DNA of 62,794 bases. It comes from Pseudomonadota bacterium (GTDB taxonomy: Bacteria; Pseudomonadota; Alphaproteobacteria; Rhizobiales; Hyphomicrobiaceae). The notes under the pieces were generated by a model, which was not told the DNA's origin, made no database searches, and worked only from the letters and a program-made list of their open reading frames with translations. Made by a program: the position numbers and the translations under genes. The stretch spans positions 1-62,794 of the forward strand of contig JAFECH010000370.1 in the NCBI GenBank assembly GCA_018242255.1, given 5' to 3'. Shown piece by piece: positions 44,708-52,810 of the stretch (the stretch's first letter is position 1; every line of letters starts with the position of its first letter).

Positions 44708-45041
44708 GATTCGTGCTCGGCTCGAATTGACGAAACTCGTCACACCTAATCGAACGCTAACCCGGCGACAAAAAGCTACGACACAGGACACGCCGCACAG
44801 AGAACAGAGAACAGAGAACAGAGAACAGAGAACAGAGAACAGAGAACAGAGAACAGAGGATTTTTCCGGCGATGGAGCCGACCACGCAACAATCGAAGTG
44901 ACGATCGGTCCGCCTACTTAGTCAAATAGCGGCGGCCAGCATCCCGACCACGAGTCGGCTAAAGGTGCAATGCTCTTTATGCTCATTAACAAAATAGGTT
45001 GTTTACATCGCCACTGACGCTACACGATTCCTGCGCCAACG
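44708..45041. other. Intergenic region between diguanylate cyclase and fliQ, carrying the 7-bp repeat
   Basis: These 334 bases contain no real gene. They hold the cyclase promoter region with the heptanucleotide tract (44797-44859), and the 3' side of the fliQ operon. A frame crossing the repeat on the plus strand encodes a TENREQR-type repeat and is not a gene. No clear terminator follows fliQ. Confidence 0.5.
44797..44859. repeat. Tandem heptanucleotide repeat ACAGAGA, about 8.9 copies
   Basis: Eight perfect copies of ACAGAGA run from 44797 to 44852, and a ninth differs in its last base (44859). No other such tract is seen in the window. A pure 7-bp array of this length is prone to slipped-strand change, and its place upstream of the cyclase gene suggests an effect on promoter spacing. 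Confidence 0.95.
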
Positions 45042-45311
45042 CTATTTAAAACCCAGAGCAATTCGGGTGAATATCTGGTCGGTAAATACCTTCAATAGGC
45101 TGCCGCTATAACTTCCCGTCAACAAAAGTATAATAAATCCAGCGATTATCTTGGGCACAAACGTCAGTGTCATTTCTTGGATTTGCGTGAGCGCCTGAAC
45201 AAATGCGACCCCCACGCCGATGACCATGGCAGATCCGACGACCGGGCCCGCCAGAACTATAGTCAGCCAGATAGCCTGTTGAACGAGCTGAAGAGCATCA
45301 CCCTCTGTCAT
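45042..45311 (-). CDS. fliQ: Flagellar export gate protein FliQ
   Basis: FliQ (89 residues) has two membrane helices and packs around FliP in the export channel. Family pieces: QQAIWLTIVLAGPVV, GVGVAFVQALTQIQEMTLTFVPKI. It overlaps the flgD stop by four bases and is the last gene of the ftcR-flgE operon. In related genomes flhA and fliR follow here; in this genome they do not. Confidence 0.94.
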   Translation of the reverse strand: MTEGDALQLVQQAIWLTIVLAGPVVGSAMVIGVGVAFVQALTQIQEMTLTFVPKIIAGFIILLLTGSYSGSLLKVFTDQIFTRIALGFK

Positions 45312-45715
45312 GACATGGGATATCCAATCGACACGCCTGCTGTGATAGGAACTTTAGTTCCATTCGTCAGAATTGCGGTCGAGCCAGAGGAGTCGATGCG
45401 AACCGATTGGACCACGCCCGAGGTTCCGTCCGTTCCCGTTATGACGAGCCCTATCATCGTGCTCGCCTGAGAAATATTGGAATTGACGAGAAGCTGATCG
45501 AGCTTCGAATTCGCATTAATGCCCTGTTCAACGTTCGAGAACTCGGCAATCTGCGACATGAATTGGTTCGTGTCGGTGGGATTGAGCGGATCCTGATTCT
45601 GAAGCTGAGTGATCATCAACTTAAGAAAATCATTGTAATCGAGCGTCGTCTGCGACTGGCTCGTCGAAGATGTCTGGTTGCTCGATGTACCGTTGGTGCC
45701 TGAGACCGTGGTCAT
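45308..45715 (-). CDS. flgD: Hook capping protein FlgD (short form)
   Basis: A 135-residue FlgD with only the conserved N-terminal capping region: YNDFLKLMITQLQNQDPLNPTDTNQFMSQIAEFSNVEQG, then the short GLVITGTDG part. It lacks the C-terminal tudor/FnIII part of enteric FlgD (231 residues), as usual in this order. It is needed for hook polymerisation. Coupled to flbT and fliQ by ATGA overlaps. Confidence 0.92.
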   Translation of the reverse strand: MTTVSGTNGTSSNQTSSTSQSQTTLDYNDFLKLMITQLQNQDPLNPTDTNQFMSQIAEFSNVEQGINANSKLDQLLVNSNISQASTMIGLVITGTDGTSGVVQSVRIDSSGSTAILTNGTKVPITAGVSIGYPMS

Positions 45716-46131
45716 GCGACCTCCTTGCTGCGTTCTGCCAAGGCATTTGCCGCAACCTCGAAAGGCAGCAGCGTTCTCACTTTCTTCAGAGCGTCGAACG
45801 GCCGGTCACCTTCCAACATTTCGCCGGCGTCTTTTAGACCCGCGAGGATCTTGGGATCGCCGATGCTCGCTGAGAGGTTGGCCACCGACTCCCTAGCCAT
45901 TGTCCGCGCCTTCATGTAGAGCGCGGGATCCATAAGCATCATTTGAATCATGAAGTACAATTGTCGGAGAGGCGTTGTCGTATCTTCCGGCTTCATCACG
46001 TGCTGCTCGAGCAGGAAGACGACGTCATTCATGAGCTCAATGCTGACCTTGCGGTCGACACGCAGAACCCCACCATTGATGAAGATTCGCTCACCGGCTC
46101 TCAGCGTGATTTTCAAGCCACCAGCCATCAC
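45712..46131 (-). CDS. flbT: Flagellin mRNA regulator FlbT
   Basis: FlbT (139 residues) controls flagellin translation; in Caulobacter it binds the 5' leader of flagellin mRNA. Family stretches: KITLRAGERIFINGGVLRVDRK, FLLEQHVMKPEDTTTPLRQLYF. Together with FlaF it forms the usual antagonistic pair. The likely target is the leader of fliC at 60616-60700. Start overlaps the flaF stop. Confidence 0.93.
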   Translation of the reverse strand: MMAGGLKITLRAGERIFINGGVLRVDRKVSIELMNDVVFLLEQHVMKPEDTTTPLRQLYFMIQMMLMDPALYMKARTMARESVANLSASIGDPKILAGLKDAGEMLEGDRPFDALKKVRTLLPFEVAANALAERSKEVA

Positions 46132-46472
46132 AGACCTTCCGCGATGACATTTGACACTTCGATGAGGCCCGCGAAATTGCGAGACTTACCGTTGCTGATC
46201 GCTTGCGCCTCCTTGAGCATCCATATTCCAATCGAAATCAGCTTGGCGCGCACATCATCCGGCAGCCCATTTTCGGGTTTCGCCAAGTCGTCAAGAAAGT
46301 AGCTCCAAAGTCTGTTCAAGAACATAATCGCGTCGACAGCCTCACGCGATTGCGGCCCTGCCGTCTCGGCCGTCTTCAACAGGGCCACGGATTGCTCGAT
46401 GGCAAGGCGCTCGTTCTCGCGCTGCCGGTTACCGGAGTCGCTTAATGTCTCTTCGTATGAGAACTTATACAT
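46128..46472 (-). CDS. flaF: Flagellar biosynthesis regulator FlaF
   Basis: FlaF (114 residues) is a flagellin chaperone/regulator needed for flagellin secretion in alphaproteobacteria. It is helical with the family core RERENERLAIEQSV-like start and AIMFLNRLWSYFLDDLAKPENGLP. It precedes flbT in one transcript. Confidence 0.9.
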   Translation of the reverse strand: MYKFSYEETLSDSGNRQRENERLAIEQSVALLKTAETAGPQSREAVDAIMFLNRLWSYFLDDLAKPENGLPDDVRAKLISIGIWMLKEAQAISNGKSRNFAGLIEVSNVIAEGL

Positions 46473-46512
46473 TTTTCGCCTTCCGCAGTCCGCCCTTGGA
46501 CACCGTTATTAG

Positions 46513-47568
46513 TTATCGGAGGTAATCAAGAATACTGAGTTTATTGAGCTGGCTCGTCAGCGAGTACGCCGCTTGAAGGGCCGTTGAAATTTGCGTCAGT
46601 TGCGTCGTGACTGCTGCAGTATCGACCTGCTCCAGATTGACGATCGACTTCGTCAGGAAATCGACTTGCGAGTCGATCTGACTGTTCGCGTCGGTCACAC
46701 GCTGTTGCGTCACGCCTAGCGCCGACTGAACTTGCGTGAGGCCGCCCGTTACGTTTGCAGTGAGCTCTCGAGCCTTCGAGACAATCGCCTGCTGCGTACC
46801 GCTATTGAGTTTGCCATAGCCCAGGCCGGAAATCATCGCGTAGGCTTCGGCCAACGACCGGAACGTGCCATTGTCCGCCGTCACCGAAGTGTCGATGATT
46901 TGACTCCGGGATATCCGGCTGCTCACTGGCTTATCCGACGCGGCCGACCATGTGCTCGACCAATTAGCGTCCGAGAACAAGTTTGCGAACTCATTGTTGA
47001 GAAAGCCGGTCATATCGGCAGGCGAAATACTAGAGACGTTCGGATCGTCCGGGCTCATTCCGAATTTGGCGGTGAACGCGGCGGTAACTGCCTGTGCGCC
47101 GGCTGATGGCGGCGTCCCGAAATAATCTTCCATGGGCTGCACGTCTGAATTGATGCCCGCGAATAGGAATTGGCCGTCGAGCGAGGCGTTGAGCTGATCC
47201 TGAAGCGTCTGCATTCCAGACTTGGCCGACTGGATCAGCGTATCCTGAGATGTCGCGGCCGTTTGCGCAGTGATAAGGCTCGACAAGAAATCCGACGTAC
47301 TTTTCGACAGCGTATCGAGCGCAGATTGCGAAGCGTCGAGGCGATTGAGCACAAGATTGTTTGAGCCCTGGATGGCCTTGATCTGATCCATATCCTGGCG
47401 CATCGAAATGGTGATACCCGTCGTCGCGCCTAGGGTTATACCGACATCGGCGTGCCTCCCCGTGGCAATCTCCTTCTGAGCGTCGACGAGTTGCTGCTGG
47501 TATCGGGCTATCGATCGAAGCGTTTCATTCGAGATCGACGCGGAGGAGATGAATGAAGTGGAAATCAT
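46513..47568 (-). CDS. flgL: Hook-filament junction protein FlgL
   Basis: FlgL (351 residues) is the second junction protein between hook and filament. The N-terminal flagellin-like helices (ASISNETLRSIARYQQQLVDAQKEIATGR) and the C-terminal coiled coil (TKSIVNLEQVDTAAVTTQLTQ) are present. No signal peptide, as it is exported by the flagellar system. Five bases separate it from flgK. Confidence 0.92.
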   Translation of the reverse strand: MISTSFISSASISNETLRSIARYQQQLVDAQKEIATGRHADVGITLGATTGITISMRQDMDQIKAIQGSNNLVLNRLDASQSALDTLSKSTSDFLSSLITAQTAATSQDTLIQSAKSGMQTLQDQLNASLDGQFLFAGINSDVQPMEDYFGTPPSAGAQAVTAAFTAKFGMSPDDPNVSSISPADMTGFLNNEFANLFSDANWSSTWSAASDKPVSSRISRSQIIDTSVTADNGTFRSLAEAYAMISGLGYGKLNSGTQQAIVSKARELTANVTGGLTQVQSALGVTQQRVTDANSQIDSQVDFLTKSIVNLEQVDTAAVTTQLTQISTALQAAYSLTSQLNKLSILDYLR

Positions 47569-47573
47569 GACTA

Positions 47574-49034
47574 TTACCCCGCTGCCTGTAAGAGCGCCGA
47601 GATCATGTTGTCGACGGTGCTGATGAGACGAGACGAGGCTTGATATGTTCGCTCGAGGGAAAGCAGATTGGTCATTTCCTCGTCGAGATTGACACCTGTG
47701 TCTTGCGATAGTGAAGTGGCCGCACGATCCGCGATTGTTTGTCGAGACTCAGCCTCGTTGCTCGACGATTGACGCAGCGCTTCAAGCCACGACACCGACG
47801 ACTTTGCGAAATCTAGAATCGAGCCCGTCGAATGAATCTGGGCCGATGGATCGAACGCTTGCGTGGAACCCAGATTGGATATCAGCTGCTGGATTCGGTC
47901 GGTATAGGATGCACCGCCGCTGGCATTGTATTTATAGTTTGCGCCCGCAATACCGCCATCGCGGATCAGCTCGGCATTTCCGCCTTGGGTCGGATCCACG
48001 CTCGCGTTGACCTTGATTAATCCTGCCAAACCCGGAACGATTGATGTCGGCACCGATGATGAGCTACCGGCAGCGAACAATCCGGCTGCATCAGGCAAAC
48101 CGCCGCCCGATTGGTCGCTCTCGGAAAAGGTCGATATCAGTCCTCGGGCCATTTCATCGAGTTGATGCTGATAGGTCGGGGCGATGCTGTCGCGAACTTC
48201 AACGAGGCCGGCGAGCTTGCCGGAGCTGATCGACATCATGTGCGGCGTGCCGGCTATCGGCACTCCATCAGCATAGACCGGCGATCCGACGGAATTCGCG
48301 GACAGGTTGGCGGATTGCTGGTAGGTAACCGCGCGCGCCGTTTTGTCGAACAGCGTGACGCCGCTGTCCGTATAGATCGCCATATCGCCATTGTCGCGCG
48401 AGGCAGTCCGGATTCCGATTTCGTTCGACAGCTGCTTTAATACGGTATCGCGCGCGTCCAATACATCGGTAATATCTCGTCCGCTGCCCGACGCCTGAAC
48501 GACCTGCTGGTTCAGCGACTGGAACTGGGAAAGAAGGTTGTTGATGTTACCAACCGACGTTGCGATGTCCGAATCGGCCTGATTTCTGACGTCAGTGACT
48601 GTTTGCGTCGCGTTGTTCAGAGACGTCACCAGCTCTTGTGCAGCGGTTACGACCGTTGCCGCAACCGCGCTATTCTGCGGAGTAGACGAATAGCTCTGCA
48701 GCGTCGTGTTGAGCTTCGACATCAGTGCGGCGGGCGACGTATCAGACTCTGTGTCGCCCACCGTATTCTGCAAGTGGTCCAATGCCGAATTGACGACCGA
48801 TTGCGTTTGACTGTTTGCGTTTGCGTTGAGGTATGTATCGAGAAGCAGCTTGTTTGCTGTTCTACTTACGCTGGCAATGCTCACGCCGCCGGCAGGCCCG
48901 CTAACAATATTCGCGACTTTTCTGCTCGCGTTCGTATTGTTTACGCGCGCAATATTCTGCGAAACGACCGAAATCTGTTCGGAAACGGTCGTAAGGCTTG
49001 AAAGCGCATTACTCGTGCTCTGCGTAAGCGACAT
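47574..49034 (-). CDS. flgK: Hook-associated protein FlgK
   Basis: FlgK (486 residues) is the first hook-filament junction protein. The N-terminal D0 part starts with SNALSSLTTVSEQISVVSQNIARVNN; the GRDITDVLDARDTVLKQLSNEIGI segment is typical; the C-terminal helix ends with LLSLERTYQASSRLISTVDNMISALL. Lies 30 bases after flgE. Confidence 0.94.
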   Translation of the reverse strand: MSLTQSTSNALSSLTTVSEQISVVSQNIARVNNTNASRKVANIVSGPAGGVSIASVSRTANKLLLDTYLNANANSQTQSVVNSALDHLQNTVGDTESDTSPAALMSKLNTTLQSYSSTPQNSAVAATVVTAAQELVTSLNNATQTVTDVRNQADSDIATSVGNINNLLSQFQSLNQQVVQASGSGRDITDVLDARDTVLKQLSNEIGIRTASRDNGDMAIYTDSGVTLFDKTARAVTYQQSANLSANSVGSPVYADGVPIAGTPHMMSISSGKLAGLVEVRDSIAPTYQHQLDEMARGLISTFSESDQSGGGLPDAAGLFAAGSSSSVPTSIVPGLAGLIKVNASVDPTQGGNAELIRDGGIAGANYKYNASGGASYTDRIQQLISNLGSTQAFDPSAQIHSTGSILDFAKSSVSWLEALRQSSSNEAESRQTIADRAATSLSQDTGVNLDEEMTNLLSLERTYQASSRLISTVDNMISALLQAAG

Positions 49035-49064
49035 CAGCTGGGGCCTTTGGTTCCTATGTTACCG

Positions 49065-50336
49065 TCACCGTACGAGGTTCACGAGTACGTCCAGAAGTTC
49101 GGTGCCGGTCTGAAACACTTTCGAGTTTGCGGTATAGTTGCGTTGTGCCTGAACCATCGTCGTCAGTTCGGACGCCAGATCGACGGTGCTGCTTTCCAGA
49201 GCGCCAGAGATGATTTTACCGCGACCGCCTTCATTGGCGGTGCCGAGCTGCAGATCGCCGGACTCTTTGTTGGTCGCATATACGTTGCCGGAGATCGCCG
49301 TGAGGTTGTCCGGGCTCGCCACCGTCGCTAGGGGAATCTTGTACGCATCGACGCGTGAGCCGTCGGCGTAAACCGCTGTCACGATGCCTTCGTTGCTTAT
49401 CTCAAGACGGTCAACAGCAGACGGAGGGCTGCCGTTCGCGCTCGGCGCTTCGGCGCCCGTTTGCGGCGAATAGTTCGCGGCCAGCTGTGTCATCTTGCTG
49501 ATGTCGAGCGTAAACGTAGAGCCATTGGGTATGTTAAGGCTCAACGCCTGTGGGCTCGCAGCCGTCAAAGCGCCGGTGGTCCCGTCAAACGTCACAGTTG
49601 CTGTCGTCAACTGCGATCCGGCTGAGTACGGGAAGCCACCGTTGGTCGCGCCGGCGGCATTGTAAACAGTCATTTCCCAAGTGTTGTTCGCAGTCTTTGC
49701 GGAATAAACGTCGAGAGTCACTTGGTGGCCTAGATTATCGTAGGTGACGATCGAAGTTTTACCGGCGTATTCCGCCGTTGCGGCGTTCGCCGACGGCAAA
49801 TTGCCTGCCGCCGTTATGGCGGCGTCGGCCGGAAGGTTTACGCCGAACTTACCGCTTGTCGAAGGAGTTGCTTTCAAACCCAGGCCGCTCGTGCTCACCA
49901 CCTGAAGACCGGCGGCACTGTTCACGACAGAACTCGAACTGCCGTCCAGCAGGTTATAGCCGAGCAGTTTGAACCCAGCAGCGTTTACCAGATCGCCATT
50001 GTTATCCGGGACGAAATTACCCGCTCGGGTCAGGAACGGTGTTCCGGCGTCGCTTTCCACCATGAAGAACCCGTTGCCGCTGACGGCGAGGTCGGTCGGC
50101 GACTTCGTGTAAGTAAAGTCGCCCTGCTGGGAGACCGCTCGGCGGGGGATCGTCGAGACCGAGCCCGGGACGTACTCAGCGACGCTGCCTTCAGCGATGA
50201 GGGTGGCGAATTCCGTAGACGAGGCCTTGTAACCAGTCGTGTTGATATTTGCGATGTTGTCCGCAACTGTACCCATACGGTCAGACTGGACAGACATGCC
50301 CGATACGCTGGTAGTCATTACTCCGTAAAGACCCAT
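49065..50336 (-). CDS. flgE: Flagellar hook protein FlgE
   Basis: FlgE (423 residues) polymerises to form the hook. The rod-type N-terminus is GLYGVMTTSVSGMSVQSDR with VADNIANINTTGYK, the D1 part has GNGFFMVES, and the end has LTTMVQAQRNYTANSKVFQTGTELLDVLV. The ATG at 50336 begins the conserved part and has GAGGAGAAT upstream; it lies inside the 3' end of ftcR, which overlaps by 56 bases. Confidence 0.95.
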   Translation of the reverse strand: MGLYGVMTTSVSGMSVQSDRMGTVADNIANINTTGYKASSTEFATLIAEGSVAEYVPGSVSTIPRRAVSQQGDFTYTKSPTDLAVSGNGFFMVESDAGTPFLTRAGNFVPDNNGDLVNAAGFKLLGYNLLDGSSSSVVNSAAGLQVVSTSGLGLKATPSTSGKFGVNLPADAAITAAGNLPSANAATAEYAGKTSIVTYDNLGHQVTLDVYSAKTANNTWEMTVYNAAGATNGGFPYSAGSQLTTATVTFDGTTGALTAASPQALSLNIPNGSTFTLDISKMTQLAANYSPQTGAEAPSANGSPPSAVDRLEISNEGIVTAVYADGSRVDAYKIPLATVASPDNLTAISGNVYATNKESGDLQLGTANEGGRGKIISGALESSTVDLASELTTMVQAQRNYTANSKVFQTGTELLDVLVNLVR

Positions 50337-51111
50337 CGATATTCTCCTCGTCGCGAATGATGCTTTGCGGAATTGAAGCATCTGGGCCTTGCGTGAGACT
50401 GGTTAGTGATGCTTCCGCAGGCTGTGGAGCATCGTCGCTAGCCAGGTCTTTCAAGCGGTAACCGAGGAAACGCTGTGAATCGATCGGGTCGTGGCCGAGC
50501 CTTTGCTTCAGCCGCTTGCGCAAACGGCTAATGTGGCTCTCGATAACGTTCTCATGAATTTCGTCGTTGAAAATGCCGTACACGCGATTGAAGATCTGCG
50601 TCTTCGTAATGCGCGTGTTGCGGCTCATGACGAGACACTCGAGGATGCGCCGTTCACGACGCGGCAAGGGAAGTACCTCGCCGTTTACGATCGGATCGCG
50701 GCCGTCGAAGAAAATTCGGATACCGCCGACATCGACGCATTCGTCAATAATCTGCATCCGGCGGCGGATTGCGCCGCTGCGCGCCAGGACTTCCCGGACA
50801 TGGAACGGCTTCGCGAGAACATCGTCAAACCCGAACGAGAACAGCTCAAGGGTTTCGCTAAGCGCCCGCGTCTCTATCAGCCCCATGAGAGGTGCGAGGC
50901 TGCGTGCTCTGATCCTCGCCGACAGCTGGCGCGGACTCGCCACCGCCCCGATCAAAAAACCCTCGATAACAGCGATATCGGAATCATTGATGAGCTCGAA
51001 CCACTCCGAGAACTCATTTGGATCCACTGAAGTTGCCGCTACTCCTTCGCGCTCAAAGCACGCGACGTATCCCCCCGCGACCGTAGAACGGTCGTCAAGC
51101 ACTACGAACAT
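50281..51111 (-). CDS. ftcR: OmpR-type flagellar master regulator FtcR/Rem-like
   Basis: The 276-residue protein has an atypical receiver domain (residues 1-120; the acceptor Asp position reads VIEGF, without a clear Asp) and an OmpR winged helix domain (about 130-220, with LPRRERRILECL, ENVIESHISRLRKRL, FLGYRLKDL). It heads the hook operon, as ftcR in Brucella does and as Rem, its S. meliloti counterpart, controls flagellar genes. It carries about 50 extra C-terminal residues compared with those 220-230 residue relatives. That tail is encoded partly over the flgE start. Confidence 0.87.
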   Translation of the reverse strand: MFVVLDDRSTVAGGYVACFEREGVAATSVDPNEFSEWFELINDSDIAVIEGFLIGAVASPRQLSARIRARSLAPLMGLIETRALSETLELFSFGFDDVLAKPFHVREVLARSGAIRRRMQIIDECVDVGGIRIFFDGRDPIVNGEVLPLPRRERRILECLVMSRNTRITKTQIFNRVYGIFNDEIHENVIESHISRLRKRLKQRLGHDPIDSQRFLGYRLKDLASDDAPQPAEASLTSLTQGPDASIPQSIIRDEENIDGSLRSNDYQRIGHVCPV

Positions 51112-51500
51112 GATGCCCCCCAAAGCCCCGCAAATCATTGGCATAGAAGGAAATACAGTGATTCACGCATCTTATTAACAACTATTTCATTATTGCATGG
51201 GTCTCAATTGCAACGCCAAATCACCCGCCGCCACACCTCTTGCTCCTACACCTGGTTTTCTTGAGCCCACCGATATGCCCTGTGCTCACGCTCCGCGGCG
51301 TTTCCAGATTGGGCGATCGCTTTTTTCTCGGCCCTCGGGGTAATCGATAAATTTGAATTCATTTCCAAGCTATTGCGTAAACCACAGAACACGGAATTCG
51401 CGCGTTTCTCCGCAGTAGAAAGATCAGCTTGCGAATTAATAGCTATATGTTCTGTGGCTGCGCGTCCTTGTTGCGCGCGGATATGAAGTCGAGTGCGTAA
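51112..51500. other. Divergent intergenic region, ftcR / PilZ gene
   Basis: This 389-base region separates ftcR from a plus-strand PilZ gene and has no convincing gene. The 150 bases next to ftcR are AT-rich (TTATTAACAACTATTTCATTATTG) and should hold its promoter. The part toward 51500 carries nested inverted repeats listed separately. Confidence 0.5.
51382..51457 (+). promoter_or_regulatory. Nested inverted repeats in the likely leader of a PilZ gene
   Basis: CCACAGAACA (51382-51391) pairs perfectly with TGTTCTGTGG (51448-51457). Inside, AATTCGC (51395-51401) pairs with GCGAATT (51431-51437), leaving a 29-base apical region. The outer stem ends 43 bases before the ATG at 51501. It may be a structured RNA leader or a pair of regulator half-sites. 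It does not match the c-di-GMP-I riboswitch consensus by eye. Confidence 0.45.
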
Positions 51501-51920
51501 ATGGGTAAGACGAAGTTTGAAAAGTTCATGAGCAGCTTTCAGACCGAGGTCCTGATTCCGGAAAGCGCTGACGCCGATGCTCGCGAGGAAAGACGGGACG
51601 GCGACCGGCACATTGCTCGGCAGCATGTCGCTTTGCACTCTCGCGGTCGGCGGATCATCTGCGATCTCGTCGACCTGTCCGAAACCGGGGCAAAAATTAG
51701 CGTCGGTGATGGAATTGTTCCCGACGTCGGCGACGGTATCACGCTAACGCTTTTTGACGGCACGACGCTCGACGGCACCGTGACGTGGCTGCGCGATAAA
51801 CATCTGGGCTTAGAGTTTCTTTATCCGGTTCCAGATGTCGATGAACGCCTCGACTTTGAAAATCTCGGACGTGAATTTTTTGGCAGGGCGGTATCTCTGC
51901 AGAAGTCGACGCGCCGATAG
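51501..51920 (+). CDS. PilZ-domain protein
   Basis: A 139-residue protein with a PilZ domain at about 28-115: the arginine motif in EERRDGDRHIARQHV and DLSETGAKISV as second motif. An N-terminal 25-residue extension and a helical C-terminus (DERLDFENLGREFFG) flank it. It lies opposite ftcR between two flagellar blocks, fitting c-di-GMP control of motility (inferred). Confidence 0.85.
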   Translation: MGKTKFEKFMSSFQTEVLIPESADADAREERRDGDRHIARQHVALHSRGRRIICDLVDLSETGAKISVGDGIVPDVGDGITLTLFDGTTLDGTVTWLRDKHLGLEFLYPVPDVDERLDFENLGREFFGRAVSLQKSTRR

Positions 51921-52011
51921 TGATCGACCAAGGACGATTCCGTCAGCGTACTGCAAGCTGCGTTTCGTAACATCCCGCGATCCGACCTTTCGCTTCGCAA
52001 CCTCGGTCTGA

Positions 52012-52449
52012 ATGACATCACGGGCATCCCTTCCGTCAGATTTTGAATCGATCATTGACGACTTATTTGGTCTCGACGATAGACCGGCGGGAGCGCCGCG
52101 TCCCAATCGTCTTTCCATCGACAGCCTGGAGGCCGCATGGGCGCTCGCCGCCGCGTCGCGCGGCGTGATCCAAGATTATCAAGTTCCGCCAAAACACCCG
52201 TACGCCATCGAGGAGCACGGCGCTTTCGAAGCGGAACCGCTGCTTGATCCGAATAAAATCTTGCTCGAGCTTGGGCTCGATGCAAATTTTTCCGAGGCCG
52301 ATATCACGACGCTCAGGCGAGAATTTGCGCTTAGAAATCACCCTGATCGTGTGCAGTCCGATCTCAGGGAGCTCGCAACCCAACGCATGATGATCGCCAA
52401 TGATCTCATGGATCGCTACGTTGCAAGGTTGAAAAAGAGTGAACGTTGA
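52012..52449 (+). CDS. J-domain (DnaJ-like) protein
   Basis: The 145-residue protein ends in a J-domain: a helix DITTLRREFALRN, the HPD motif in NHPDRV, then a helix ATQRMMIANDLMDRYVARLKK. The J-domain is C-terminal, not N-terminal as in DnaJ, and glycine-rich or zinc parts are missing. The first 80 residues are of unknown fold (DFESIIDDLFGLDD, SLEAAWALAAASRG). It likely recruits DnaK to a specific client. Its place among flagellar genes hints at a motility client, but that is speculative. Confidence 0.75.
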   Translation: MTSRASLPSDFESIIDDLFGLDDRPAGAPRPNRLSIDSLEAAWALAAASRGVIQDYQVPPKHPYAIEEHGAFEAEPLLDPNKILLELGLDANFSEADITTLRREFALRNHPDRVQSDLRELATQRMMIANDLMDRYVARLKKSER

Positions 52450-52552
52450 ACCTCGCGAACTTATCTAAAATGCGAGATTGTTCTTTCGCGATGTTCCCAC
52501 GAATGTCGGGTAATGTCTCATCGTAGCCGGCCCTCGACCGGCAGGGAATGCG

Positions 52553-52810
52553 ATGGGGTTACAGATGGACGACGTAAGCGCCGAGCTTAAGATGTTGAAG
52601 TTGCGCATGGCCGGCATGGGCGCCCAGCTCGATGGGAATTGGTCGAAAATTCTCGAACCGCAACGCCATCTCGACCGCGATACTGACGAATGCGCTTACT
52701 GGCATGCTGGCTATCATCAAGCGCTTGCAGACGTGATCGGTCTGTTGTCGGAGAGCCAGGTTAGCGACGGCATTTCGGACACGTCCAGTCTGTTCCGCGC
52801 GGTCGGCTAG
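52553..52810 (+). CDS. Small hypothetical protein
   Basis: An 85-residue soluble protein starting with a helix (VSAELKMLKLRMAGMGAQLD) and followed by PQRHLDRDTDECAYWHAGYHQALADVIGLL. The AYxHAGYHQALADVI pattern looks like a conserved motif of small alphaproteobacterial proteins, but I know no function. A purine-rich AGGGAA precedes the ATG. Its 3' end overlaps the convergent gene by 50 bases. Confidence 0.6.
   Translation: MGLQMDDVSAELKMLKLRMAGMGAQLDGNWSKILEPQRHLDRDTDECAYWHAGYHQALADVIGLLSESQVSDGISDTSSLFRAVG

Noticed and set aside
44613-44921. Plus-strand frame encoding a TENREQR-type repeat
   Set aside because: It only exists because the 7-bp repeat stays open in that frame. There is no ribosome binding site and it overlaps the cyclase 5' end.
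51246-51638. Minus-strand frame across the PilZ leader
   Set aside because: It overlaps the PilZ gene and the inverted repeats, has poor composition and no start signal.
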